From contig CAJPRR010000054.1 of the NCBI GenBank assembly GCA_905373085.1, forward strand, positions 1 to 12,840: a stretch of DNA of 12,840 bases, written 5' to 3'. A model generated the notes under the pieces. It worked only from the letters and a program-made list of their open reading frames with translations. It made no database searches and had not been told where the DNA came from. This DNA is from an uncultured Selenomonas sp. GTDB lineage: Bacteria; Bacillota; Negativicutes; Selenomonadales; Selenomonadaceae. The position numbers were made by a program, and so were the translations under genes. Shown in pieces: positions 1 through 5,793 of this stretch; the first letter of the stretch is position 1, and each line of letters opens with the position of its first letter.

Positions 1-15
1 AAAAGGAGGTATTCC

Positions 16-1179
16 ATGATCGCCGACGGCTTTACCTATGTCTCCGTCCTTATATTTTTTGCATCCTTTATCCTTGCCGCCGAAAGGGCGACAGGGTGGG
101 CGGTCTTTCGCGTCATTCCCGGCGTCGTCTTCATCTATGCAGGCTCGATGCTTCTTTCCACCCTCGGCCTTTGGGGCATGGCAGCGACGAAGCCGATCTA
201 TCGCGAGCTTTCTACGATCCTGACCTATGCGATGATCTTCACGATGCTCCTGCGCTCGGACGTCCGCAAGATTTTCTGCCTCGGGCCGCGCATGCTCCTC
301 GGCTTCTGCGCTGCGACCGTCACGATCGCAGCCGGTTTCGTCGTCTCCTTCCTCGTCATGAAGGAATATCTCGGCGCCAATGCCTGGATGCCGCTCGGGG
401 CGCTTTCCGGCTCATGGATCGGCGGCTACGACAATATCGCGGAGATCCAGACTGCGCTGCACATTCCGCTGATCGACATGGAGGGCGCATTCATCGTTGA
501 TTCCATCGACTACACGGTCTGGGTCATGTTCCTCTTCTGGCTCGTCACGCTCGCCCCGCGCTTCAACCGCCGGATCGGAGCCGACACGACGAAGCTGGAC
601 GCCGTAACGCAGGCGATCGAGCACGATGATGCTCGAAGGACGGGAAGCATTTCCTTCCAAGGCGTATTCCTGATCCTCGGCACGGCGCTCTTGGTCGCTG
701 CCGTCGGTGCGAATATCGGTCCCTTGCTTTACATCGCCATGCCTTTTTTCACAAAGTCTATATGGACGATCCTCTTCATCTTGATCTTCGGCCTCATCGC
801 CGCCTTCTCTCCGCTCGGGCGCATCGCCGGTTCCATGGAAATTGCGAACGTGATGCTCTACTCGCTCATCGCGCTTACCGCCTCGCGCACCTCCTTGCTG
901 CAGTTCGGCGATGCGCCCGCTTGGGTGCTCGCGGGCTTCATCATCCTCGGCGTGCACCTTCTTCTCATGATGCTAATCGCACGCATTTTTAAGCTCGACA
1001 TGTTCACGCTGTGCATATCCTCGATGGCGAACATCGGCGGTGCAGCGTCGGCGCCGATCCTCGCGAGCCTGTATTCGGGCGCTCTGATCCCCGTCGGCAT
1101 ATTCCTGGCGATCATCGGCCATTTCATCGGCACGCCGCTCGGATTGTGGATCGCGCACTTGCTGAAGACGCTTGTTTAA
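16..1179 (+). CDS. DUF819 family integral membrane protein
   Basis: This 387-residue, strongly hydrophobic protein has about ten predicted membrane helices. I recognise it as the DUF819 family (Bacillus YjcL-like), whose substrate and mechanism are not established. Two glycine-rich loops mark the family, in two related halves: GALSGSWIGG around residues 128-137 and MANIGGAASAP around 337-347. Such paired, inverted loops resemble secondary transporters, so a transport role is an inference only. A hydrophilic cytoplasmic-type stretch lies at about residues 182-212. The start is set by an AAAGGAGG ribosome site at positions 2-9, seven bases before the ATG. A HAD phosphatase begins 14 bases after the stop, so the two are probably co-transcribed. 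The promoter lies outside the window. Confidence 0.85.
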   Translation: MIADGFTYVSVLIFFASFILAAERATGWAVFRVIPGVVFIYAGSMLLSTLGLWGMAATKPIYRELSTILTYAMIFTMLLRSDVRKIFCLGPRMLLGFCAATVTIAAGFVVSFLVMKEYLGANAWMPLGALSGSWIGGYDNIAEIQTALHIPLIDMEGAFIVDSIDYTVWVMFLFWLVTLAPRFNRRIGADTTKLDAVTQAIEHDDARRTGSISFQGVFLILGTALLVAAVGANIGPLLYIAMPFFTKSIWTILFILIFGLIAAFSPLGRIAGSMEIANVMLYSLIALTASRTSLLQFGDAPAWVLAGFIILGVHLLLMMLIARIFKLDMFTLCISSMANIGGAASAPILASLYSGALIPVGIFLAIIGHFIGTPLGLWIAHLLKTLV

Positions 1180-1193
1180 AGGGATGGGAAAGA

Positions 1194-1832
1194 ATGAAAT
1201 ACCGCTGCTACCTGTTTGATTTCGACTATACGCTTGCAAACTCGGAGAAGGGCATAGTGGGCTGCTTCCATACGACGCTCCAGCGGCTCGGCTACGGCGA
1301 TGTGCCTGACGAGGCGATCCGCCGCACAATCGGCCTGCCGATGGACGAGGCGATCCGCCGCATCGCGGGCATCGAGGAAGCGGCGGAATGCGAGCGCTTC
1401 CTCGTCAGCTATCGCAGGGAAGCCGACAAGGAGATGACGCCGAACACGCATTTCTATCCCGAGACGCTGCCGCTCCTCGAAAAACTGCGTGCGGCAGGCG
1501 CGAAGACCGCCATCATCTCGACGAAGACGCGCCATCGCATCATGGAGAAGTTCCTCGCCGAAAATGTCACGCATCTCCTCGACTTCGTCATCGGCTGCGA
1601 GGACGTCGAGACGTTCAAGCCATCGCCTGAAGGAATTCTCGCCGCCTGCCGCCGCTTCGGCGCGGCGAAGCCCGAGGTCATCTACACGGGAGACAACTTG
1701 GTCGACGCCGAGGCGGCACGCGCCGCAGGCGTCGACTTCGCCGCCGTGCTCACAGGAACGACGGAAAGATCCGTCTTCGAGGCGCTGCCGCATGTAAAAA
1801 TCATGAAAAACCTCGGCGAATTGCTCGACTAG
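1194..1832 (+). CDS. HAD-superfamily hydrolase (phosphoglycolate phosphatase-like)
   Basis: This 212-residue haloacid dehalogenase-type phosphatase is probably cytosolic and acts on a small phosphorylated metabolite. All four HAD motifs are visible: DFDYT with nucleophile Asp9 and acid/base Asp11, Ser109 in IISTKT, Lys142 in FKPSPEG, and the metal-binding GDNLVD with Asp167 and Asp171. The helical cap lies between residues about 18 and 82, as in the Gph/PgmB subclass. The reading frame stays open upstream into the DUF819 gene, but the ATG at 1194 starts the conserved hydrophobic strand before motif I and has a GGGA/GGGAAAG ribosome site. It follows the DUF819 gene by 14 bases, which suggests one transcript. 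The substrate cannot be named from sequence. Confidence 0.88.
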   Translation: MKYRCYLFDFDYTLANSEKGIVGCFHTTLQRLGYGDVPDEAIRRTIGLPMDEAIRRIAGIEEAAECERFLVSYRREADKEMTPNTHFYPETLPLLEKLRAAGAKTAIISTKTRHRIMEKFLAENVTHLLDFVIGCEDVETFKPSPEGILAACRRFGAAKPEVIYTGDNLVDAEAARAAGVDFAAVLTGTTERSVFEALPHVKIMKNLGELLD

Positions 1833-1940
1833 CGAAAGCGCGGGACAGCGGCTCCCCCGGGCATTGCCGGCATGCAAAAAGCTTGCCGTCGTCGCCGTGC
1901 GCCCGTACAGCTTGCTGTGATTTGCCGTCGCAGGCGCAAA

Positions 1941-1982
1941 GAACGAATGACCGCCGCGCTTTCGCGCGGCGGTCATTCGTTC
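1941..1982 (-). terminator. 19-bp hairpin ending the putative ncRNA
   Basis: Positions 1941-1959 pair perfectly with 1964-1982 around a four-base loop. Read on the minus strand the loop is GAAA, a stable GNRA tetraloop, which suggests the minus strand is the RNA that matters. Only a short TTT follows, so it is not an ideal intrinsic terminator. It lies between convergent transcription units and could also stop the DUF819-HAD message. Confidence 0.6.
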
Positions 1983-2144
1983 AGACACGATTCTTTCATC
2001 ATTCAGTTTTCATCCGACTCTTTTCCGAGACTCAGAGTCCCATCGGATTCTCCTCCTTTCCGAGTCCTCAGAGGCTTTCTTCTGCCGCCTCCCTTACGCA
2101 GGCGCCGGTCACTTCGTCCGCCGGCCTCTTTTTCCCCTTTTCTT
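1941..2144 (-). ncRNA. Putative orphan non-coding RNA, about 200 nt
   Basis: A perfect consensus promoter (TTGACA, 17 bases, TATAAT) fires leftward into a stretch with no convincing protein gene and ends at a strong hairpin. The next gene on that side, the HAD phosphatase, is convergent, so this cannot be the leader of a coding gene. The RNA is purine-rich. It can form an AGAGGC/GCCTCT-closed domain containing smaller hairpins, then a CGGA/TCCG hairpin whose loop carries AAGGAGGAG. GGA occurs about ten times. The only ribosome-site-plus-ATG inside encodes Met-Gly-Leu-stop. I compared it by eye with RNase P, tmRNA, SRP RNA, 6S RNA and the common riboswitches and saw no match. A structured RNA gene is likely; its class is unknown. 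Confidence 0.5.
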
Positions 2145-2150
2145 GGCTTC

Positions 2151-2179
2151 ATTATACAATGAATGCTTCGACTTGTCAA
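2151..2179 (-). promoter_or_regulatory. Consensus sigma-70 promoter for the putative ncRNA
   Basis: On the minus strand the -35 box TTGACA is at 2179-2174 and the -10 box TATAAT at 2156-2151, separated by exactly 17 bases. Both hexamers are full consensus, so strong housekeeping-sigma transcription is expected, starting near 2144. A 20-bp palindrome sits just upstream at 2190-2209. Confidence 0.8.
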
Positions 2180-2189
2180 GATTTTCTGA

Positions 2190-2209
2190 CGATTTCTCGC
2201 GAGAAATCG
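2190..2209. repeat. 20-bp perfect palindrome
   Basis: CGATTTCTCG is followed directly by its reverse complement CGAGAAATCG. It lies 32 bases past the stop of the coiled-coil gene and about ten bases upstream of the -35 box of the ncRNA promoter. No T tract follows on either strand, so an operator or a protein-binding site is as likely as a terminator. Confidence 0.6.
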
Positions 2210-2241
2210 AAAAGGGCGGCAGGAAAGCGAGACGCTGCCGC

Positions 2242-2745
2242 TCATCGGTCCCGCTTTGCCGCCAGCTGCTGCTGCTGCTTCGCTAGGTCGAGGAGAGCCG
2301 CTTGACGCTCGCGCCGCTCGCGCTCGATGCGAGATGCGACGTCTTCCGCCTGCGGCGCTTCCTCGACCGTATGCTTGGCGATGTCCAGGATGTCCGCCTG
2401 CGCCTGCGTCCTCGCGCCCGCGATGCGTGCGGCGACCTCCTCGGGCGATTCCTCGGACGATTTCTCGGCAGAGACAGTTTCTTCTGCCGCCGCCCGCGCT
2501 TTCGCCTCTTCCTCGCGCTTTCGCTCCTCTTCTTCCGCTCGCCGCGTCGCCTCTTCGGCCTCGGTCTTCCTGCGCGCCTTCGCCTCGGCCTTCTTCAGGC
2601 GCCGCTTCGCCTGCTCCGACATATACTTCTGCCACTCCATCGGATCGACCTCGATCAGGCGAGGCTCAGCGCTGAACGCTTCATATTCAATGGAATGATT
2701 GCCCAGGTAGACTTTCCTTCCCGTTGTCACATGCTCCTTCTCCAT
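2242..2745 (-). CDS. Hypothetical charged coiled-coil protein with two internal repeats
   Basis: I do not recognise this 167-residue soluble protein. A short folded-looking N-terminus (residues 1-45, ending in the aromatic EWQKYM) is followed by a very Lys/Arg/Glu/Ala-rich helix from about 45 to 95, likely a long coiled coil. Two 23-residue repeats follow, residues 102-124 and 134-156, each with the pattern E-x-V-A-x-R-I...R...Q-A-x-x-L-D-x-A-K. There is no signal peptide or membrane segment. An upstream in-frame ATG at 2916 is possible, but the ATG at 2745 is preceded by GGGAGAG and begins the region with coding character, so I chose it. The strong charge bias means the frame could look protein-like by composition alone, but the repeat argues for a real protein. 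It lies downstream of vsr on the same strand, with a 235-base gap. Confidence 0.65.
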   Translation of the reverse strand: MEKEHVTTGRKVYLGNHSIEYEAFSAEPRLIEVDPMEWQKYMSEQAKRRLKKAEAKARRKTEAEEATRRAEEEERKREEEAKARAAAEETVSAEKSSEESPEEVAARIAGARTQAQADILDIAKHTVEEAPQAEDVASRIERERRERQAALLDLAKQQQQLAAKRDR

Positions 2746-2980
2746 GGCAAAATCTCTCCCGTTCCCTGGAATCGCTGTATGGTGCGAGATGAATCCATGC
2801 CCGCTCGCTCTCCGCCTTGCAGAGAAAACCCTTTTGCTATAATTCCCCGTCGAAGGTTGGAAATCCTTTCTGCAAAGCAAAAAATCCTCAAAAATTTTTA
2901 AGTTTCTGCCATGCATGGCGCAGTCGTCTCAAAAATCCGCCTTCCGTACGTGCAGTCTGCATTGAACGGCATAGGAGCCG

Positions 2981-3388
2981 TCAGCAATATTGCAAAATGA
3001 CATTCGCACAGGCCTCGACGTCGGCCTTGATGTCGGACTCCCAGAAACGGAGCACGAGCCAGCCGAGCTGCGTCAGGGCGTCAGCAACCTCCTTGTCGCG
3101 CTCGACGTTGCGGGAGAGCTTCTTCCTCCAGTATTCCTGCCGCGATGCGATCTGCTCGCCGGGATTTTCCTCGTGCCCTCGCGCATGCCAAAAATCGCCG
3201 TCCACGAAAACGGCGATTTTCTGTCGCGTCAAGGCGATGTCCGGCGTGCCGGGAAGCGCCCGCCAGTTCTTCCGATAGCGAAGCCCCTTGTGCCAAAGCG
3301 TCTTTCTGAGCAGGATCTCAGGCTTCGTGTCAGAGCTCTTGACGCTCTGCATCGCCTTGCGGCGGCTCTCCGGGCTCAAGACGTCCAT
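2981..3388 (-). CDS. vsr: Very short patch repair endonuclease (Vsr)
   Basis: Vsr nicks DNA 5' of the T in T:G mismatches left when 5-methylcytosine deaminates, starting short-patch repair. At 135 residues the protein is of normal size. It has the family's N-terminal MDVLSPESRRKAMQSVKS block, the metal-binding Asp50 in LPGTPD, and FVDGDFWH with the conserved His68. The C-terminal NVERDKEVADALTQLGW and FWESDI blocks are also present. The open frame extends upstream to 3472, but the ATG at 3388 starts the family homology and lies one base after the stop of the adjacent methyltransferase remnant, consistent with translational coupling. Vsr is normally paired with a C5 cytosine methyltransferase. 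Here the partner is broken while vsr looks intact. Confidence 0.93.
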   Translation of the reverse strand: MDVLSPESRRKAMQSVKSSDTKPEILLRKTLWHKGLRYRKNWRALPGTPDIALTRQKIAVFVDGDFWHARGHEENPGEQIASRQEYWRKKLSRNVERDKEVADALTQLGWLVLRFWESDIKADVEACANVILQYC

Positions 3389-3389
3389 C

Positions 3390-3674
3390 TCACGAGCAAT
3401 GCGAGCCGTATCGCGGCGAAGCTTCGGCTCGGTCGTAGGCCGTCGCACACAGATACTCGCCGTAAAGCGCAACGGCGCGAGGCCCTTCGACGCGCTTTCC
3501 CACAGCTTCCTCTATGTTCGAGAGATCCGTCGTAAAAACAGGATGGGAAAAATTCAGCGCATAGCACTCGGCAGCCTTGTTCCAGAATTCAAAGGCGGCG
3601 ACAATCTGGAATCCTGCATCTTGAAAGCCTTTGGACAGACCGCCGCATCCTGCAAATAAATCGACAATACGCAT
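3390..3674 (-). pseudogene. C5 cytosine DNA methyltransferase remnant (dcm-like)
   Basis: The 94-residue frame starts as a true C5 methyltransferase: MRIVDLFAGCGGLSKGF is motif I, which binds S-adenosylmethionine, and AFEFWNKAAECYALNF is the motif II region. After DLSNIEEAV it jumps straight to GKRVEGPRA, the segment that in this family normally follows the catalytic loop GGPPCQDFS. The Pro-Cys-Gln motif IV is therefore missing. A short stretch later the frame ends, without motifs VI-X or a target recognition domain; full-length enzymes have over 300 residues. The ribosome site AGAAAGG and a promoter are intact upstream. I read this as an inactivated gene with an internal deletion plus loss of the C-terminal two thirds. 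A sequencing artefact is less likely because vsr follows directly. Confidence 0.82.
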
Positions 3675-3706
3675 TTTGAACCTTTCTAAACATGATTGAA
3701 ACATGG

Positions 3707-3712
3707 TATACT
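3707..3712 (+). promoter_or_regulatory. Possible extended -10 promoter of the NdpA-like gene
   Basis: TGG-TATACT forms an extended -10 element. A poor -35 (TTCTAA) lies 17 bases upstream. It would give a leader of about 80 bases before the gene at 3801 and overlaps the start region of the divergent methyltransferase remnant. Confidence 0.3.
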
Positions 3713-3735
3713 GCTTGCAGAGTATCTTTCCGTAT

Positions 3736-3764
3736 ATTTTAGGATAAACGACGTTTGACGTCAA
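3736..3764 (-). promoter_or_regulatory. Promoter of the methyltransferase remnant-vsr unit
   Basis: On the minus strand TTGACG at 3764-3759 and TAAAAT at 3741-3736 are 17 bases apart. The -35 region lies inside the perfect palindrome TTGACGTCAA (3755-3764), and TTTGACG occurs twice on the plus strand (3754-3760, 3767-3773). This arrangement could serve as an operator. Confidence 0.5.
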
Positions 3765-3800
3765 TATTTGACGCCATTTCTATGAACCAGGCGGTGCAAT

Positions 3801-4802
3801 ATGACCACGATCGACAAGGCGGCGCTTCATATCCTCGACGCGGCGGCGGGCTCTTCGCTCCTTTCGGCGGCACAGCTGCCGCTTGCGGGCGAGGCTTCGG
3901 AATATCTTCTCGCGCATATCGAAAAGAGCCGCAAAAGTCCTGACAGAAAAGCGGGGACGTTTTACGAGGACAGCGAGTGCAAAAAGGAGATTTCTGCTTA
4001 TCTTGAAGGAGAGAAGGACTTTCTCGCCTTTTCGCGCACGCTGGCGGAGTCTTTTCTGCGAGCGTTTTCCCATGCGGCGGAGGCGGCGAGCAGGATGCTC
4101 TTCGTGCTCGAAGCGCACGAAGATGAGCGGCGCGAGCTTGTTCTCTTCCTGTGCCGCAGCCATGCGGGATTTTCGCCCGCCGTCGTCGATACGGCGGCGG
4201 GGCTTTCGGCGGAGCTTTCTTCCTGCGGCTCGCTGTTGCCGAGCGCGGCGGCGACGATGGACGAGTTCGCCTTCGTCGATCTTTCTACGCTCGCCGTCCA
4301 TGTGCGTGCGAAGCGTTACAGCGTCGACGGCAACGCCATCTTCGTCCTGCCCGAGCTTGTCTTGGAGTGCGCTCAGGCGCCTTCGGCACGGGAAGCTTTG
4401 AAGAAAGCGAGCGATACGGCGAAGAAGGTCGCCGAGGCCTACGGCGGCGATGCCGTGGAGACGGCGGCTGCCGTCAAATCCTTCGTCGCGGGCGAGCTTG
4501 CCGAAAAGGATGCTGTGAATCCTTTGGAGGTCGGCCGCGAGGTATTCAAGGGCAATCCCGCCATGCAGGCGGACTACGAGCAGGCAATCGAAGAAGCGGG
4601 ATTCGCCGCGCCCGTGGAGATGGACAAGGAATCCATCATCAAGAAGATGAAGAATCACAAGCTCAGGACGGACACGGGCATCGAGCTTGTGATCCCGACG
4701 GACTACTTCGACAACACGGAATTCGTCGAGTTCCGCCGCGGCGAGGACGGCACGATCTCCATCACGCTCAAGCAGATCCAGAATATCGTCAATCGAGGGT
4801 AA
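3801..4802 (+). CDS. Nucleoid-associated protein, NdpA/YejK family
   Basis: This 333-residue protein matches the 37-kDa nucleoid-associated family (E. coli YejK/NdpA), abundant DNA-associated proteins of poorly defined role. Features I can see: an N-terminal TIDKAALHILDAAAG, FYEDSECKKEISAYL around residues 54-68, the central AFVDLSTLAVHVRAKRYSVD followed by GNAIFVLPELVLE, and a C-terminal region with GIELVIPTDYFDNTEFVEF and the final strand GTISITLKQIQNIVNRG. The length is usual for the family. The ATG is preceded by AGGCGG at a suitable distance. It is divergent from the methyltransferase remnant and followed by three 13-bp tandem repeats and a tRNA unit, so it is probably transcribed alone. 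A phage-anti-restriction role known for some nucleoid proteins cannot be inferred here. Confidence 0.85.
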   Translation: MTTIDKAALHILDAAAGSSLLSAAQLPLAGEASEYLLAHIEKSRKSPDRKAGTFYEDSECKKEISAYLEGEKDFLAFSRTLAESFLRAFSHAAEAASRMLFVLEAHEDERRELVLFLCRSHAGFSPAVVDTAAGLSAELSSCGSLLPSAAATMDEFAFVDLSTLAVHVRAKRYSVDGNAIFVLPELVLECAQAPSAREALKKASDTAKKVAEAYGGDAVETAAAVKSFVAGELAEKDAVNPLEVGREVFKGNPAMQADYEQAIEEAGFAAPVEMDKESIIKKMKNHKLRTDTGIELVIPTDYFDNTEFVEFRRGEDGTISITLKQIQNIVNRG

Positions 4803-4805
4803 GGC

Positions 4806-4844
4806 GTAAATCCGCACCGTAAATCTGCAACGTAAATCTGCAAT
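4806..4844 (+). repeat. Three tandem 13-bp repeats
   Basis: GTAAATCCGCACC, GTAAATCTGCAAC and GTAAATCTGCAAT follow each other without gaps, starting four bases after the NdpA-like stop. An A/T-rich inverted stretch (TTTTTT-AT-AAAAAA) follows at about 4850 and may contribute to termination. Confidence 0.75.
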
Positions 4845-4867
4845 CCTCTTTTTTATAAAAAAAGGGA

Positions 4868-4896
4868 TTGACAGCGCACGCATTTTCTCCTATAAT
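4868..4896 (+). promoter_or_regulatory. Consensus promoter of tRNA-Gln
   Basis: TTGACA at 4868-4873 and TATAAT at 4891-4896 are 17 bases apart, a full consensus match. Transcription would start near 4903, about 22 bases before the tRNA. This fits a strong stable-RNA promoter. Confidence 0.85.
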
Positions 4897-4924
4897 AACC
4901 AATGTTGACAGCAACGCTCGTCAA

Positions 4925-5000
4925 TGGGGTATCGCCAAGTTGGTAAGGCACGGGATTCTGAATCCCGCATGCGTTGGTTCGAGTCCAGCTACCCCAGCCA
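4925..5000 (+). tRNA. tRNA-Gln (anticodon CTG)
   Basis: The 76-base gene folds into a full cloverleaf: acceptor arm TGGGGTA/TACCCCA, anticodon arm CGGGA/TCCCG with loop TTCTGAA, giving anticodon CTG and reading codon CAG. The T arm contains GGTTCGAGTCC. Discriminator G and the CCA end are encoded at 4997-5000. It forms a single-gene unit with its own promoter and terminator. No integrase gene or direct repeat of its 3' end was seen nearby, so it shows no sign of use as an attachment site. Confidence 0.97.
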
Positions 5001-5003
5001 TGC

Positions 5004-5033
5004 AAAAACCGCCGCTCTATGCGGCGTTTTTTT
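5004..5033 (+). terminator. Intrinsic terminator of tRNA-Gln
   Basis: CGCCGC (5010-5015) pairs with GCGGCG (5021-5026) around TCTAT. Seven T's follow, and five A's precede the stem. A standard rho-independent terminator directly after the tRNA. Confidence 0.9.
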
Positions 5034-5088
5034 ATGCATCTCCAAGAGAGCAAGCCAAAGGGCGCAGACCAATCGGTCAGTCTTCTGC

Positions 5089-5136
5089 AAGGGCGGCGCA
5101 CAATGACCACAAAGCGGGCATTTGTGCGCCGCCCTT
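5089..5136 (-). terminator. 15-bp hairpin at the end of the XRE gene
   Basis: Positions 5089-5103 pair perfectly with 5122-5136, overlapping the XRE stop codon. The 18-base loop can form a smaller inner hairpin. No T run follows on the minus strand, so it may act by stabilising the mRNA end rather than as a simple terminator. Part of it overlaps a repeat also found near 12640-12690. Confidence 0.5.
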
Positions 5137-5455
5137 ACATATCTGCCAAGAGCAGTTTCAGAGCGAGCTGCTTTTCCAGTGACAGCCTGCGAATCAATTC
5201 CAAAAGATGCGGGTCGATCCCGTCCTCTTCCTGCGTGCGCACAGGCGCGGACTTCGCGACGATGCTGTTCAGTTCCTCGACGGTCAGATCGAGCGCACGG
5301 CAGATCTTCAGCACGTTGTCCATCGCCGCGCCGCCGATGGAGCCGTTCAAAATGGAGAGAAGCGTCGTGTACGGCATGTGGATCTTCGCTGCGAATTCCT
5401 TGAGATTGCAGCCGTTCGATTTGATCAGCGACTTGATATAATCCTCACGCGTCAC
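5135..5455 (-). CDS. Small XRE-family helix-turn-helix regulator
   Basis: This 106-residue DNA-binding protein of the Cro/C1 type has its helix-turn-helix at residues about 16-58 (LKEFAAKIHMPYTTLLSILNG through ICRALDLTVEEL). A short helical tail rich in leucine (HLLELIRRLSLEKQLALKLL) probably dimerises. I chose the GTG at 5455 because GGGAGGG stands just upstream of it. The alternative GTG at 5479 lies about where transcription from the -10 box at 5484-5489 would begin. It is transcribed away from the glp operon. Whether it controls itself, glp or neither is not shown; a 35-bp inverted repeat in its promoter is a candidate operator. Confidence 0.82.
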   Translation of the reverse strand: MTREDYIKSLIKSNGCNLKEFAAKIHMPYTTLLSILNGSIGGAAMDNVLKICRALDLTVEELNSIVAKSAPVRTQEEDGIDPHLLELIRRLSLEKQLALKLLLADM

Positions 5456-5483
5456 GCTTTTCCCTCCCTCTTCCTTCACAGCT

Positions 5484-5536
5484 ATTATACAGGCAAAAAC
5501 GAAAAAAGAAAATGCGCCGTCATCATTTTCTTTTTT
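5484..5536 (-). promoter_or_regulatory. XRE gene promoter and overlapping inverted repeat
   Basis: The -10 box TATAAT lies at 5489-5484 on the minus strand; the -35 is poor. A 13-bp inverted repeat, 5502-5514 against 5524-5536 with a nine-base spacer, covers the -35 region. This placement suits an operator. The rest of the 338-base gap up to glpA holds the glp promoter and leader. Confidence 0.5.
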
Positions 5537-5561
5537 TGCAGGAAATCTTCTCGATTTTGTA

Positions 5562-5590
5562 TTGATAAATCTGAAAATTTATGATACCAT
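5562..5590 (+). promoter_or_regulatory. Likely promoter of the glp operon
   Basis: TTGATA at 5562-5567 and the extended -10 TGA-TACCAT ending at 5590 are 17 bases apart. Transcription would start near 5597, leaving a leader of about 197 bases before glpA. The hexamers are imperfect, as expected for a regulated promoter. Confidence 0.5.
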
Positions 5591-5626
5591 GAAGTCATTG
5601 AATAAAAAGAGGCTATTCTGCCCCTT

Positions 5627-5676
5627 TGAAACGAAAAATCGTGTTACTTGCTAGGCCGAAACAAAATTTCGTTTCA
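5627..5676 (+). promoter_or_regulatory. Candidate repressor operator in the glpA leader
   Basis: GAAACGAAA at 5628-5636 and its reverse TTTCGTTTC at 5667-5675 flank a second half-site, so that 5658-5675 is an 18-bp palindrome with one mismatch. The same nonamer recurs before glpK at 10044-10052. TTTCGTTT-type sites are known for some DeoR-family sugar regulators (for example AgaR). Assignment to a GlpR-like repressor is an inference. Confidence 0.4.
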
Positions 5677-5693
5677 CGCCCAAAACATTTCCC

Positions 5694-5717
5694 GCACAGT
5701 GCAAATGCGCACCGTGC
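5694..5717 (+). repeat. Two GCACNGTGC palindromes in the glpA leader
   Basis: GCACAGTGC (5694-5702) and GCACCGTGC (5709-5717) are each self-complementary around one base and spaced 15 bases centre to centre. Together they can also form a single hairpin with one mismatch. A regulator site or an RNA leader structure are both possible. Confidence 0.5.
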
Positions 5718-5793
5718 AGCGATGCTCAGGCATATTGGACGGGCATGGATAAGGCTTCATCATTATCCGCGCCTCCCAAGAAAGGAGAACGAT

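Noticed and set aside
1941..2144. Known riboswitch, 6S RNA, SRP RNA, RNase P or tmRNA
   Set aside because: None of their conserved cores could be found by eye, and no gene follows that a riboswitch could control.
2058..2155. Minus-strand frame starting in the TATAAT-ATG overlap, and a Met-Gly-Leu mini-frame after GGAGGAG
   Set aside because: The first start codon lies before the predicted transcription start. The second is only three codons and could not be judged functional.
3780..4883. 367-codon minus-strand frame across the NdpA-like gene
   Set aside because: Antisense shadow; composition is arginine-rich and no domain is visible.
4925..5000. tRNA-Gln as an integration site
   Set aside because: No integrase and no duplicate of the tRNA 3' end in the window; the surroundings look like ordinary chromosome.
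5621..5640. CcpA cre site in the glpA leader
   Set aside because: TGAAACGA lacks the spacing of the cre consensus; the motif fits better as part of the GAAACGAAA repeats.
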